A DNA stretch of 64,000 nucleotides from Cervus elaphus (taxonomy: Eukaryota; Chordata; Mammalia; Artiodactyla; Cervidae), in contig NC_057847.1 in NCBI RefSeq assembly GCF_910594005.1, forward strand, positions 22,542,001 through 22,606,000, written 5' to 3'. Shown here piece by piece: positions 37,061-49,784 of this stretch. A program made the translations under genes and the position numbers. Under the pieces are notes generated by a model that was not told the DNA's origin, ran no database searches, and worked only from the letters and a program-made list of their open reading frames with translations. Each line of letters opens with the position of its first letter. Position 1 is the first letter of the stretch.

Positions 37061-37359
37061 GGCTTCCCCCATGGCTCAGTTGGTAAAGAATCCCCCCTGC
37101 AAGGCAGGAGACCCTGGCTGGATTGCTGGGTGGGGAAGATCTGCTGGAGAAGGGATAGGATACCCACTCTAGTATTCTTGGACTTCCCTTGTGGCTCAAC
37201 TGGTAAAGAATCCACCTGCAATGCGGGAGACCTGGGTTCGATCCTGGGTTGCGAAGGTCTTCTGGAGAAGGGAAAGGCTACCCATTCTAGTATTCTGGTC
37301 TGGAGAATTCCATGGGCTATAAAGTCAATGGGGCTGCAAAGAGTTGGACACAACTGAGT
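37061..37359 (+). mobile_element. Dimeric Bov-tA SINE
   Basis: A first unit (37061-37180) has head and middle and stops at tctagtattcttg, then a second complete unit starts at 37181 (gacttcccttgtggctcaac) and runs through its own tail. It lies 180 bp after a PDE11A donor site. Confidence 0.9.
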
Positions 37360-37424
37360 ATAAATGCTGTGTTTGACAGGGAATCTTCCTCTCTCTACAC
37401 TGATTTCTGGCAAAATGGCTGTAT

Positions 37425-37720
37425 AGTTTCACTGCATATATTTGACCCTGCCACTTACATTGTTCCATTTTCCACACCTCTGAAGTTTATATAATTGAAT
37501 TACACTGTATGTATTCTTCTGTGTCTTGCTTTTTCATTCAGTGTATATTCCTGAGTCACATGAGTGTGTAATTCATTCATTTTCACTGCTGCAAAGTATT
37601 CCATTGTATGAATCAGCATCATTTTTTACATCAATTATGGTGTTGAAAGACATTTGGATTCAGTGTTTCACTGTTACACCCATAACTGCCAAAGACACTC
37701 TTAACTCTCTAGCATGATGC
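37425..37720 (-). mobile_element. Old L1 fragment, antisense
   Basis: The segments gcaaagtattccattgtatg and aattcattcattttcactgc are the complement of the conserved 3' part of L1 ORF2. The same L1 portion recurs at 40015-40330. Confidence 0.6.
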
Positions 37721-38089
37721 TCTTTTACTATGGGGAACATTTTATATTAAACATGTAATTAAACCCGTGCAATTAAATATATTCAGGCACATTTTGTGTT
37801 AAACATAGTTTATGTTAAACAATGAAATGGTTAGTAATAAAAATGTGTATATAACATAATTATTTCCCAATAGATATTAGAACAGCTACCATATTTTAAA
37901 AGATTGCTCCCAAGAAATAGTTCATTGGCTTCTGTTACTGTTTAATGTTAATTATGTAGGTGTGCATTGCACTGATGTGCAGAATATATTAAGACAATGT
38001 AGATTCTGAGTTGGCAGAAGTTTAATTCTAAGGTATTATAGGGTATCATATAGATAAATTTACATGAACTCATAAAATGTCTACACATA

Positions 38090-38108
38090 TGTGTGTGTGT
38101 GTGATGTG
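38090..38108. repeat. Short (TG)n tract
   Basis: tgtgtgtgtgtg with flanking near-repeats. Confidence 0.7.
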
Positions 38109-38154
38109 TATTCAATATATTAGGAGATTAAATAACTAGGTTACCAAGCTAAGG

Positions 38155-38460
38155 TCTGAATAGTAGCAGGAGTATTATGGTGACAATGGTGATGAGATAT
38201 GTGTTCCAGGCAAGGCTGAGAGCATGAGGAGTCTGGGAACAGAGATGAGTTAATGTAGCTGGAGGGCCGGGTAGATGAGACGGAAAGAGAAAGCAGGGGC
38301 CAGATCATCCAGAGGCTTTGAAAGACATGTTAAGAAGTTTGAGTATTTATCATGGGCAAGGGGGAATCAGTAGTCAAGTTATCAATGAGGGAGAAGAAGG
38401 AGTTATACTTTAGAAAGATCACACTGGCTGCAGAACAGAGACTAGATCAGTAATGATAAC
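38155..38460 (+). mobile_element. Ancient mammalian repeat remnant (family not named)
   Basis: The order ccagaggctttgaaagacat, gttaagaagtttgagtattt, aaagatcacactggctgc matches a common ancient mammalian repeat I recognise but do not name. Confidence 0.4.
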
Positions 38461-38634
38461 TGAACATTTAATTGAAAGTGAGATTTAGTCCTGGTTTCTC
38501 AGACTCCAAAGCCCAGCCTCTGAATCCTGCCCTATGCTGTCTCCAGTGTCTGGAGTGGGATGCAACAATGGTGGGGAGGTTGGAATCCAGGTCAAATTGA
38601 TAACTTCATTCAGATTTTCTCAAATCTCTTCATG

Positions 38635-38814
38635 GGCTTCCCAGGTGGCACAGTGGTAAAGAATCCACCTACCAATGCAGGAGCAGCAGATGTGGGTTCG
38701 ATCCCTGGTAACCCACTCCAGTCTTTTTGCCTGGGAAATCCCATGGACAGAGAAGCCTGACCGGCTACCATCCATGGGGTCCCAAAGAGTCGGACATGAC
38801 TGAGCGACCGAACA
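38635..38814 (+). mobile_element. Bov-tA SINE with a middle deletion
   Basis: Head ggcttcccaggtggcacag, then gatccctggtaacccactc where the usual gggaagatcccctggagaa segment is missing, and the tail with cggacatgactgagcgacc. Confidence 0.9.
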
Positions 38815-39579
38815 TGGCATGGAAAGCTTAAATTCCTGAAATTTACGTTTCTACAGCTGCCTAGAATTCTCTTCCCCCAGGTCACGTCTTCTATGTATTT
38901 CCTATTTATTCTCCAGCATCTAACTGAGATGACTGTATCTTGGACATCCTTTCATGAGCTCCCTGTCTGGGTTGGGTGTCTCCAGTGTAGTAGTGTAGTG
39001 GGGTAGTGTCTTAGCTACCCCAATGCTAACCACCCTCTGGCTATCTTCAGTTTCTAATACATTGTTTCTGAGCTTTGAGGTACCTTCCTTGGGAAAGTAG
39101 ACAGTCCAGAACTTCTTTAGTTCTCCTATAAAGTAAAACACCACCAGCCTTGGTTCTGTGACTAGCAGAGGAGAAATGATTTAAAGGTATCAATATATGT
39201 ATTAACATTATGATTGGGTTAGGACTGATGTTATAAAGTTTTGCCTTTTGCTATGCTTCTTTCCTTCTTGATTTCAGAATGCTGAACAACAGATTTGTAA
39301 ACACACAGTTTTATGAAGAAATTATCTCAGTATTCTATTATTAACATCAGTAGTACTGAACAAACTGAAAGGCTCACTACAGAAAAAAAAATCATTTATT
39401 GCCCATCCCTTGTTACAAAGTCAACATATTATATTAGATAGTTAAAAGATGATGGTCGATTCCTACCCCAAATTATAGTGCTGAATTTGGCATGGATTGC
39501 TCTTATTCTGCTCTTAGCTCTGGACCGAAAGTCAAATTCTGGGGAAGCAAAAGGAGTCAACATATTTACACCATTTTAA

Positions 39580-39790
39580 AAGTTGGTTCATAAGACATAT
39601 GCAAAAGTATAATAAAACATGATGAATCTTCCCAATAAAACATGATAGAGTAAATGCCCACCACCCAATTTAAGAGAAAGAAGTCAATCATTACTTCTGA
39701 ATCCTTGTATTGATCTTCCTTAATTCAGTCTCCTTTATTCCCCACACAGAGGTAAACCACTATCCTAAGTTGAATTTAACAATTTTTTGC
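39580..39790 (-). mobile_element. Old L1 fragment, antisense
   Basis: Contains a typical complement-strand segment around aaatgcccaccacccaattt. Likely the same element as 40015-40330, interrupted by a SINE. Confidence 0.4.
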
Positions 39791-39798
39791 TTTTCACT

Positions 39799-40005
39799 GG
39801 GGCTTCCTGGTGGCTTAGTGATAAAAATCTGCCTGCCAATGCAGGAGACATGAGTTCAATCTCTGGGTCGGGAAGATCCCCTGGAGAAGGAAATAGCAAC
39901 CCACTCCAGTATTCTTGCCTGGGAAATCCCATGGACAGAGGAGCTTGGCAGGCTACAGTCTATGGGGTTGCAAAAGAGTTGGACATGACTTAACAACTAA
40001 ACAGT
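39799..40005 (+). mobile_element. Bov-tA SINE
   Basis: Head gcttcctggtggcttagtg, full middle aagatcccctggagaaggaa, tail ttggacatgacttaacaact. Confidence 0.93.
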
Positions 40006-40014
40006 AGTTTCATC

Positions 40015-40330
40015 ATGTAGGTTTGAATCCCTGCCAAATATATTACATTTTTTACATGTTATTACATGTTTTGCACATCTCTGAACTTTATATGAATTGA
40101 ATTATGCTGTACATCTTCTGTGGCTTGCCTTTTTAAATTCAATGTAAATTCCTGAATCATGAGCACTTGTAATTCGTTCATTCATTTTCAGTGCTGGTAT
40201 GTATTCCACTGTATGAATGTGTCACTTCATCCACTATAGTGTTGATGGACCTTTGCATGATGTTATATGCATAACTACATTCTTAGTCATTCCTGTCCAT
40301 ACGTCCAAGTACGCATGTGCAAGAGCTCTT
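40015..40330 (-). mobile_element. Old L1 fragment, antisense
   Basis: ggtatgtattccactgtatg and gttgatggacctttgcat are complement-strand L1 ORF2 3' segments. It overlaps in L1 position with the fragment at 37425-37720. Confidence 0.6.
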
Positions 40331-42000
40331 CTAGCATCTGTACCTAGGATAGTGACCTGCTCAGTCACAGGCTACAAGTATCTTCACCTTTAACTGGAGA
40401 ATAAAAAGTTCTTGCCCAATCATTGCCCTTTTTCCTTATGAAAAACAGCATATGTAGCAAAAAACAAGTAGTATCTTAAGAATACTTCTTGCTAATACAA
40501 TACAATAAGCCTGAATATCCCATATCCTTATATCTACAGGCAGACTCTTATCACATCTCTTCCTGATTAGTGATTTACAGTCAATTTACATTATCCTCAT
40601 CACTTACAGTCCATTCCAATATAAGACAGCCTGCTTGCTCATTTACAAAAAAGAACAATTTGGGCTCTTGAGCAGAAATGCAACAGTTAGTTCTAAGGGG
40701 TTGAACATAAAAATTTCATGCCCTGATCCAGCAGTTAGAGGCAATGATGTCTGAAAACAGTAAACTGTGGTAGGTTAAGCAGTGACCATTTTGTGAAATC
40801 ACTTTCTTCCCTATGATAAAATAAAGCAAGTATCTAGACCATCATTATTTCTTGGCCTTCCCCCTAAAAGGCTTTCAATCTGCCATACAACTAATACCAA
40901 TTTTAAATGCAAATCTGGCAATAGATCATGATTTCTACATGTTCTCTTTGAGTGGTGCTGAAATTTAAAATTTCCTTATGTTTCCTTTCTCATGTGGAGG
41001 AGGAAAATTGGAAAAGAATTAATTAATGCAGATAGAGGTGAAAGAGAGTGGGAATTCTGCCTAAATAGATTGTCCTACAAATGTATGTGTGTTATGGCGT
41101 GTGTATCATGTATCATACTAGGAAAAGAAAATTATTTATCTGCTTAGGCTTCCTCCCTTTTCAAGGATATTTTGCTTCACTGATGGGTGTCAACTGCTTG
41201 TGTTAATGATGAATGAAACAGACTCCAGACTGAGTCACCACAGTGCTCTCCCCCAAGAGGCTAAGAAGCACGAACCTTCTCCTTTCAAAGCCTGATGTAA
41301 GATGGTATAGATCATAACGTAAAGACCATCAACTCAGATAATTTCTTTCATTAACATAGTATTTTCCTCAAGGTAAAAATATACTAAGACAAAATGGAAT
41401 TGTTTCACCCTCTCACTAAAGGTAATTCTAGGATTATCTTCGAGGCAGAGGGTACCTTTTAGAACTGTGCCGTCTTCTTGCAAAGGTTTGAGTCCTCTCT
41501 TCTTAAGTCTGATACACGGGTCCATAGTTTTTCCCAGTAATTATAATAAGTCATTGTTTATCAGTGGTGGAATATAAGGAAATCATTTTTTAAATATAGG
41601 ATTAATGGATTATCTCTAGTAGGTATCTCCACTGGAGAAAGCGTGTGCTTTTATATTCTCTACCTTACTGACTTCCCCAAATAATTTGAAGTTGGTTAAC
41701 AAAAATGATAATTTGCAGAGAGGTTTCATGGGGAATCCTTTTCAAAGCACTTGCTACTTTTTCGTACAGATTTTCTCAATATAAGTTGATTCTGAGCACT
41801 GGTGTCTATCCTACGTTTTTCAGTGGCTCACTGGCTAATCCTGGCCATTTGAATGCTCTTCACTGAACGTGAGTAAGGACCCCAATCATTAGAGAGTAGT
41901 AAACTGGAATAGAGCTCCCCTAGTGGATTGGCCTTATTTCTGGGGTTTCACATTGTAGTACAGCAACTTGCAGTTAATATAAATATTAGAGATTTCTTTA

Positions 42001-42070
42001 ATTTACAAGTGAGGAAGCAGAGGCTCAGAGAGCTGAAGTGACTTGCCTCAGGCCACGCAGCTTCCTTGAA
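42001..42070 (+). mobile_element. MIR SINE remnant
   Basis: gaggaagcagaggctcagag followed by aagtgacttgcctcaggcca is the MIR core. Confidence 0.75.
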
Positions 42071-42849
42071 ATCGGGCACAGAACAGCCTGTGGACCTTCT
42101 GGTACCTAGTTCACTCCTCTCTCCCTAAGTGGCCTCTCAGGGGGACCAGCTACTCAGGGGCTGCCTGGAAAACGGGGTCACCACTCTGTCATTTCTCTCT
42201 CCACACAGACGTGAACTTGTGGCCAGCAGACCAACCTTTTTGTCCCATCTGCTCCAGTCACCAGCTGGGTGGTCTTAGGCATACTACTTTTATACATATT
42301 GTAGCATATAAAATTCTATATAAATGTTTTGTAAATCATGCTTATAGTTATAGTCATGTAACTATATAAATATTTAAATGTCAGGTGAAGATTTTAATCT
42401 GGTTGAGGACTAGGTTTTTGGTTCTGAGGAAGTGCTGGAGGTAGGTCCTTTCTCTAAATGAGAACATCTTTACACGCCACCACAGATGAGCAGATCTTAA
42501 TCATGGACAAACCAACGTGAATGTCCTCTTCCTCAGAGACACAGTGGGGAAGAGGAAAGTCTCTAGCTAAGGAGAGGAATAAAGCATGATTGTTCATTGG
42601 CAGTAAAGAAGAGATGGTGGCAATAATCTGATGACTTGTAGGTCTTCGAGAAAGCCAGGTCTTTACCTGCCCGGCCAGAGAAGAACAATAGCATGTGTTA
42701 GCTACAAAGATGTACAAGGCTGGACATATGTTCTGTGGCCCCTGGGGGGATGTTCACCATATACTCTCACATAGGGACTGACCATATGTGACCCTGGCTC
42801 TTCACAAGAGTGGCCGGCCAGTTATCCAGGGCCAGGCTACCTATAAACG

Positions 42850-43055
42850 TTGTTTAGTTGCTAAGTCATGTCCGACCCTTTTGTGACTCCATAATCTGTA
42901 GCCTTCCAGGCTCCTCTGTCCATGGGATTCCCCAAGCAAGACTATTGGAGTGGATTCCCATTTCCTTCTCCAGGAGATCCTCCCGACCGAGGGAACAAAT
43001 CTGCATCTCCTGCATTGCAGGCGGATTCTTTACCACTGAGCAACCAGGGAAGCCC
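42850..43055 (-). mobile_element. Bov-tA SINE, antisense
   Basis: tttagttgctaagtcatgtc at the start and ttctttaccactgagcaacc then gggaagccc at the end; complete antisense copy. Confidence 0.93.
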
Positions 43056-43245
43056 ACCTATGCACATAGGAGATGATCAGATTTGGGGAGCTAGCTACAC
43101 TGACCAGGTCCAAGCAACCCACCAGTCTTTAAAACATACAACAAAAATCCTGTGGCTAATCAGAGAATTTATTCCATCAAGGTTTGCCTTAGCTGTACTG
43201 TTAAAGTTGAAACTGTATTTCTAACTTCTTTGCCTTCCCTGTGTG

Positions 43246-43453
43246 TGTGCTAAGTTGCTTTAGTCACATCTGACTCTTTGCAGCCCCACGGACTGGAGCC
43301 TGCCAGGCTCCTCTGTCCATGGCGTTCTCCAGGCAAGAATACTGGAGTGGGTTGCCCTGCCCTCCTCCAGGGCATCTTCCCAACCCAGGGATCGAACCCA
43401 GGTCTCCTGCTTGGCAAGTGAATTCTTTATCACTAGTGCCACTTGAGAAGCCC
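43246..43453 (-). mobile_element. Bov-tA SINE, antisense
   Basis: Complete antisense copy from gctaagttgctttagtcac to gagaagccc. The flanks tctttgccttc and tctttgtcttc are a likely target duplication with one mismatch. Confidence 0.93.
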
Positions 43454-43590
43454 TCTTTGTCTTCACTATTTTGAAATCTCAGTTGTGAAACTATCAGCCC
43501 TCTTTTTGATAGAATCTACAAAGGGATGTCATTAATGTGATGTAAACCTCCTCCCAGGTGCTGTCAGGCACTCTCTGTGAGGGCTGTGGG

Positions 43591-43714
43591 GCAAGTAATC
43601 ATCGTTGTCCACCTGCTGCGTGTTCTCTTTGTGATTGTTTTAAATATTTAATGGAGTTCCCTCCTTGTGGAGAACAGAGCGGCTTAGCCAGTGAGGCACA
43701 GTGATTACTTGCCT
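43591..43714. repeat. 12 bp inverted repeat in unique sequence
   Basis: ggcaagtaatca near 43592 and tgattacttgcc near 43703 are perfect complements about 100 bp apart. Confidence 0.6.
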
Positions 43715-44104
43715 TCTGTCTGCCTGTTTGAGTTGACTCCTAAGAGTGGTGCCTGCTGGGCTTGATAGCGTGCTTGGTTTTAAGGCCAAACTCTTTGATT
43801 TATGTGTGGAAAATTATGACAGAATGGTTACATAAGATAGGTACCAAGCCAGAATCAAATTTCTGGTGTTTAAATTCTATAGTCTTATAAAGATTACTGT
43901 ATGTTTGTTCTGTTATAAGGTTCTGCAATCCTCAAAAAGAAAAACAGAAAAAAACCTATTAAGTATAACTGATTATATTTACTAACAGTGACTCAAGAAA
44001 CACTCGTTTCATGGGTTATTATGCTAGTGAGTTTTGTAATCTAATCAGTCATTTGCTCCACAGTGGGGGTATTCAGGCTTGGCTTCTAAAGACATTGACA
44101 GGAA

Positions 44105-44710
44105 TATCATGTATGTTAATTTTCTTTTGCTGTGTAACAAATCACTACAAATGTAGAAGCTTAAGGCAAACATCTGTTTATTATCTCACGGTTTCTGGCA
44201 TGGCATCATTGGTTTCCCTGCTAGAGTCTCATGGGGTGGAAAGCAGGAGCTGGCCAGGTGACATTCTCACTTCGTCGTGGCATTCTTTTCAAAGCCTGTT
44301 CAGGTTGTTGGTAGAATTGAGTTCCTTACAGTTTCAGACTGAGGATCCCATTTTCTTACTGACTGCTGACCTAAAGTCTCTACTCGCTCCCTGAGCTTGC
44401 CTTCAGGTTCAAGCCACATGGCCCTCTTACAACATGGCAGCTAACTTCTTCAAAGCCAAGGGGAAGAACTCCATTTGGCTCTCACAGAAGCTCACATAAT
44501 GTCAGGAGTGACTTATGTATTCACAGAGATGGCTGTGCCATCACCTTTGCCTTATAACATGACCTAATCCGGGAAGTGACAGCCCTGTCATATTCACAGG
44601 TCCTGCCCGCCCACACTTGAGGAATGGGGATTATACCAGATCTGTACAAAATGGAGAGTGGGCACGTGTGAATCTTAGCAGCCATCTTTAGAATCCTGCC
44701 TACCACACCA
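44105..44710 (-). mobile_element. Old mammalian repeat, opposite orientation to 21880-22472
   Basis: Starts with tttgctgtgtaacaaatcac, the complement of the end of the element at 21880-22472, and contains the usual cttaaggcaaacatctgttt and acatggcagctaacttctt segments. Strongly diverged; family not named. Confidence 0.5.
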
Positions 44711-44825
44711 TAATAAAGACTAAACTTGAGTCTATACAAAGTATCCCATGAAATAATCTCTATGTCCTGATATGGAAAAATGTCCACAAGAATAAAAGCA
44801 AACATAGAGAAGTAAGTTTAGAATA

Positions 44826-44845
44826 ATATACTTTTAAAAGTATAT
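44826..44845. repeat. Perfect 20 bp palindrome
   Basis: atatacttttaaaagtatat reads the same on both strands. Confidence 0.9.
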
Positions 44846-44862
44846 ATAGAATAAATTATGTG

Positions 44863-44863
<1 letters not shown>

Positions 44864-44903
<40 letters not shown>

Positions 44904-44908
44904 TTTTT
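44864..44908. repeat. (TA)n tract followed by a T-run
   Basis: About 15 TA units run into a 15-base T tract. Two overlapping open frames over it are artefacts. Confidence 0.93.
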
Positions 44909-45099
44909 CTAAAAGACACCTCAAACTTAGCATGTCCAAAACAGAACTCACAATCTTTTTTCTTCCAAGCTTGCTTCCACTTCGCGACACTCAGCTGCTA
45001 CCACCCAGATCCAGGCCACCATCATCTCTGGACTATTTCATGGATATAACTTCATAATCTATTGCTTGGCTTCCACTCGTTCCCTCCACACCCTGTTCT

Positions 45100-45650
45100 T
45101 AATACATTAGCCAGAGATTTAAAGTTTTTAAGTATGTTGTATCACAACTCTGCTCACAAACTCTTCATGGTCTCATTTCACTAGAGTAAAATCCAAATTC
45201 ACAATTCTTTCAGAGCCTTACAATGCCTTACACAACATGTTGCCTAATTATCTATCCCCAGACCTCATTCACACTTCTCCAGCCACACTGGTCTCCTGGT
45301 TATTCCTAGAACATGCCACTCACTCAGGGCTTTTGTACTGACTACTCCTCTGCCAAAATACTCTTCCTTCAATATCTGCATGGGTCACATCCTTAGTTTT
45401 TATGGTCATTATTCAAATATTATCTGTTAGTAAGGTCTGGCACCCTTGTGTTTCTAATCCCTTTTATCCTGCTCTACTTTTTCCCCATAATTTTAATACC
45501 TTCTCACATATAATTTATTTATATATTTTTTGTATTGTTTACCATCTGTCTTCTCTCACTAGAATGTGAGCTCAGTAAAGGTAAGAATTTTGTTGGTTTT
45601 ACTCACTGATGTATCCCTAAAAACTAATAGGCATTATTGTTGAATATTGT
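45100..45650 (+). mobile_element. L2 LINE 3' region
   Basis: Ordered L2-like segments: gagtaaaatccaaattcaca, ccagccacactggtctcctg, cagggcttttgtactgac, aatatctgcatgggtcac, and near the end cactagaatgtgagctcagt and actgatgtatccct. The order and strand fit an ancient L2 3' end. Confidence 0.7.
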
Positions 45651-48440
45651 TCAGTATTGTTGAACATGTTATCTGTTATTTATTAATAATTATGTATTAT
45701 TGAATATGTTATAAAAAGATATGTAACATATTAGATATTTTCAGGAAAAGATCCAGAAGAACTTATCCCAAATGGTTAATAGTTGCCATTTCTAGAGATG
45801 GCAAGATTATAGCTTTTGATTTTAACTTAAAATTTTCACAAATATATATATTATTTTTATAATCATGCAAAATTATAAAGATGTTTAAAAGCATTAGACC
45901 TTTTATATTTTTAGTGAAATTATATTTTATCAGGCTATTGTGAGCCTTCTAAAAACTATAAACTGCCACTCAAAACCGGAATTTAGATAATGCGAGATCT
46001 AAGTACACTAACTTGCCTTGCTGTATCTTTGAGGCATTATTTTTCATTGCCCTTGCCAGCACAGAGTTTTGGTTGGATGTTATTCTAAGATCCTTGTCTG
46101 AGGCTGTCCCAGCAGCATGTATACAAACCATTTGCAGATGACCTGCCCTTGTATCAGGTGGCTTCTTGAAACACATTGTCTATTTATAAATACATTCACC
46201 ATGAAACATTTATTCTGGCCTTGCCTTTAGAAGGCATTGTGCTTACGAACTCAACTCGCAATAATTAGTTGCACTTTAGCACATCATCTGTGCAGCTTTC
46301 TGGCCTTTTTTTCATACTAGATCAAAAGAACACCTTAAAACAAGCACACTAATGCACAGCCAGCTATTATTTAGTCAATATAAGGTATACTACTCTGTTG
46401 CTTAATTTAATATTTCCCTCCATTTGTATAGTTATGGGTAAAGAGTTTTCTGAGCCATTTCATGAAGAATTTGTTTTCTGCCTGCAACAAAAATGAACAA
46501 TTGTACCCAGCATTTAAACAAGAAAAACGTTCAGCAAGGGGAATGGCAGAAAGTAACTAAGAAGTAGGGCAAGTCTTATGCACGGATGGTTTGGTGGTCC
46601 GTGTGTTACAGAGTCAGGAGTGGGGGAAATCCGTCAGCACCCAGCTCTCCTCTGCCATGGGGAATTCATCTCCAGAGCTACTCAGTTAAATCTGAGGTGG
46701 CAGGATATTAAGTCTGTCACTCTTCAGTCTCATGCAGTTCTTCCCTGTAAAGTTCTTTCTTTCTTTTTTTTGTATTAAAGCCTGTTATAGACAAGTCAAT
46801 AATTCTTCCCCTTGCTATGTAGCACTTAAGGATAATGGGGCTTCAGGCTCTGAGATCCTTTGACTTAGAGCATTAAAGCTCCTTTCACCTGCCAGATCTT
46901 CACAGCAAAGCACTGCTGCAATCTGGGATGCTGAGTGCTAGCCCGGCAGGACAGCTCCTTTTTCATTCTTTATGACGCCTTCTGGTCTATCAGTTATGCT
47001 TCTGTTACAAAAGGAAATGTGCAAAAATGGAAGCATTAAGAGACAGGGCTCTGCCAAGGTGTATTTGCTCCCAGTAATCTCTCAGTCGCTGATACTTGGT
47101 GTAAACCAGTTCGAGAGCCTTTTCAGAGAGTAGGGTTTGGTAGGGAAGACTGGATAATAGATACTGGATTTCCAGATGACTAGGAGGGCAAGCAGAGTCA
47201 GCAAGATTACTGAGACTTCAATAAGGTATCCAATGGGGAAGCTGTAAGTATGGAGTCCCATAGTTCTAAGTCAAACAGACTTTGCTGCATCAGTGGTGGA
47301 TATGATGCCTCTGCTTTAAGCCCAAATGTTGGTTATTTTTGAGGAGTGCTTTTGTCAGAAATTTAAGGAATCATTTGTTGGCAGTGTTCTAGAAGCCTAC
47401 ATGCAGATGAGGTTGGCGTAAAGAAATGTCCCTTTGTTCCAGAGAAGTCAGGGGACAGACTCAGAACATCTCCCTCACTTCTCCTAGAGCCAGAATTTCC
47501 CACTGGTAGATTGGCATTTGAGGGGTAAAATATTACCTTAGATTACTGTTAAAGTTGCACATATCCTTCTAGGGAAAGAAAACACATTATACAGTAATGA
47601 ATAATATTATGTTATCACCAATTCTTTTAATATTGCCTTTGAGTGCCTTTGAGAGTCTGGAAAATATGACTATATTTTGATGGCTCCATGAGGTAAACAG
47701 TCTTAAATTATACCCATTAACTGGAAAGACCCAGTGAGGACAGAGACTAAGCAAAAATTTTGGTGTATACATCTTTAATTGGAAAGAACTAGGCACCCCT
47801 AGATAATATATTTATTTTAATGCTAGCCTCCTGGAAAGGCTACTTAGTCTCACATGGCCTAACATTTGAGATTCTAATGGTGTAAATTTTAATCTCAGAA
47901 TGATGGAGCAGGGACCCTGTGGAACAATGGAGCAAATATTTCTGGAAAGGTGTTTTCTTTCAATACTAGTAATATTGACTAGTAATATTGTTTTGATGAC
48001 AAAACATCTTACACAGTTTGAAGCCCTTTCACACACATATTCTTATAAAATGACCTGGAAAATAAGAAAAAGCAGAATGAAGAAATGATGAGAAGGTGCT
48101 CTAATGCCAACATCTGGAGATAACTAGTGTTAATAGTTCGGTGTGCAAAAGGTAAACATTGATGAGAAAATTGAGGCATGAAGAGTTCTGGGGACGTGGT
48201 CGGGATTGAGAGGCCAACAGATATTTTTGAGCTCATTGACTGATGCGATCTGCAGACTTGGGTTACCTGATGCACAAAGATGATTCCTCCATTCTTTCTT
48301 CTTCCTCCTTACACTGTTTGGCATTCATTTTTCAAGGTCTTGTGCTTCTATGAGGGTTTCATCTCCCATCTCCTTCTCTTGCAATCCCTACGAGGGATTA
48401 CCAGGCACTCCCAGGCCTTCCTGTCTCATGTAGTCATATC

Positions 48441-48538
48441 AGTTCAGTTCAGTTCAGTCGCTTAGTCGTGTCCGACTCTTTGCGACCCCATGGACTGCAG
48501 CACGCCAGGGTTCCCTGTCCATCACCAACTCCCGGAGC
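48441..48538 (-). mobile_element. Very short BovB 3' end, antisense
   Basis: cagttcagttcagttcagtc followed by gactctttgcgaccccatgg and ccatcaccaactcccggag. The sequence is very close to other young BovB ends. The flanks tgtagtcatat and tgtagtcaatat form a near-perfect target duplication. Confidence 0.88.
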
Positions 48539-49149
48539 TGTAGTCAATATAACCTAACCTAAATTAGCTTAACTTTCCAGAAACAATGGCCATAGCCACA
48601 AACAGACAACCAGAGAATTGCTTTAATGATCTTAGAATCAGAAAACTCACTCTCGTCACACTCTGTCATCCTTTTTCCTTCCCCTCTCCCGTCTTGTCGG
48701 GCTCATCAGCCAGCAAATCATCACCACCCCTTCTCTCTGCTCTCATAGCCAGTGAGTGCTGTCCCACTTCTCTCCTTCAGCCACGGTGGGAGAGACTAGA
48801 AACATTCTCAGCGTTCTCAGTCACCTCTCCCCTCCTCCTGGGCTCAGCCCACGCGGGACTCTAGCTCTGCTCACTCAGTGTGGCCTTCCTCTCCTCCAGA
48901 ACTCACTGCTTAACTTCTGTTCCTAATCCCATTCCTTCTTCCCTTGACTGTCTTTGCCTTCAGCTATCCTTCTGTGTCACTAAAGCCAGTAGCCCATTTT
49001 CAGCACTTATCCTATTTGACTGTTCTGCACCATTGGACACCATTGTTCCCCTTTAGCTCTATTTAGAAAATAACCATGTCTCTTCTATACAGGTAATTCA
49101 TTATCTCAAATTTAGAATATAGAAACAGTAGTTAAAAAAACTCCCATAG

Positions 49150-49250
49150 GCAGAGTTCTTTCACGGCATATACATATATCAAATCATCATGTTGTACACT
49201 TTAAATAAGTTACAGTTTTGTCAATTATACCTCAATAGAGCTAGAAGGAA
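49150..49250 (+). mobile_element. Old L1 3' end (first of two in tandem)
   Basis: tcaaatcatcatgttgtaca followed by gtcaattatacctcaataga and an A-rich end. Confidence 0.6.
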
Positions 49251-49630
49251 AAAGGATCAGTGATTGCCAGAGGGATGGGTAGATGACTAGGTGGCATACA
49301 GAGGACTTTTAGGGCAGTGAAGCTACACCGTATGATCCTATAATGGTAGATATGTGACATTATAAAGTTGTTAAAACATAGAATGTACAGCATCGATCGT
49401 GAACGCTAATGTAAACTATGGAATTTGAGTAATAATGATGAATCAGTGTGGGTTCATCAGTTGCAACAAATGTACCACTCTGGTGAGTGATGTTGATAGT
49501 GAGAGGTGTGTCACTATGTGTATGTGTGGTAGTGGAAGGTATTTGGGAACTCTGTATTTGGTCTCATTAGTTATGAACCTATTTGTTGTTTTGTTTTTTT
49601 TAAATAAAGCCTATTTTAAAAGCAAAGAAA
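49251..49630 (+). mobile_element. Old L1 3' end (second of two in tandem)
   Basis: tcagtgattgccagaggga, acaaatgtaccactctggtg and tttaaataaagcctattt fit the 3' untranslated end of another old L1 subfamily. Confidence 0.65.
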
Positions 49631-49784
49631 CAAACACTTCTGTAGACAAATAATTCAAGGGGAACTATTAAGCTTATAATTTTTCCAGGATTTTCCAATG
49701 TGCATAATATGTATTTGTACACCCACAGGTACTAAGACCAGTAGCACTTAATATATTAAATTTTGCCCTGTTTATAAATATTCT

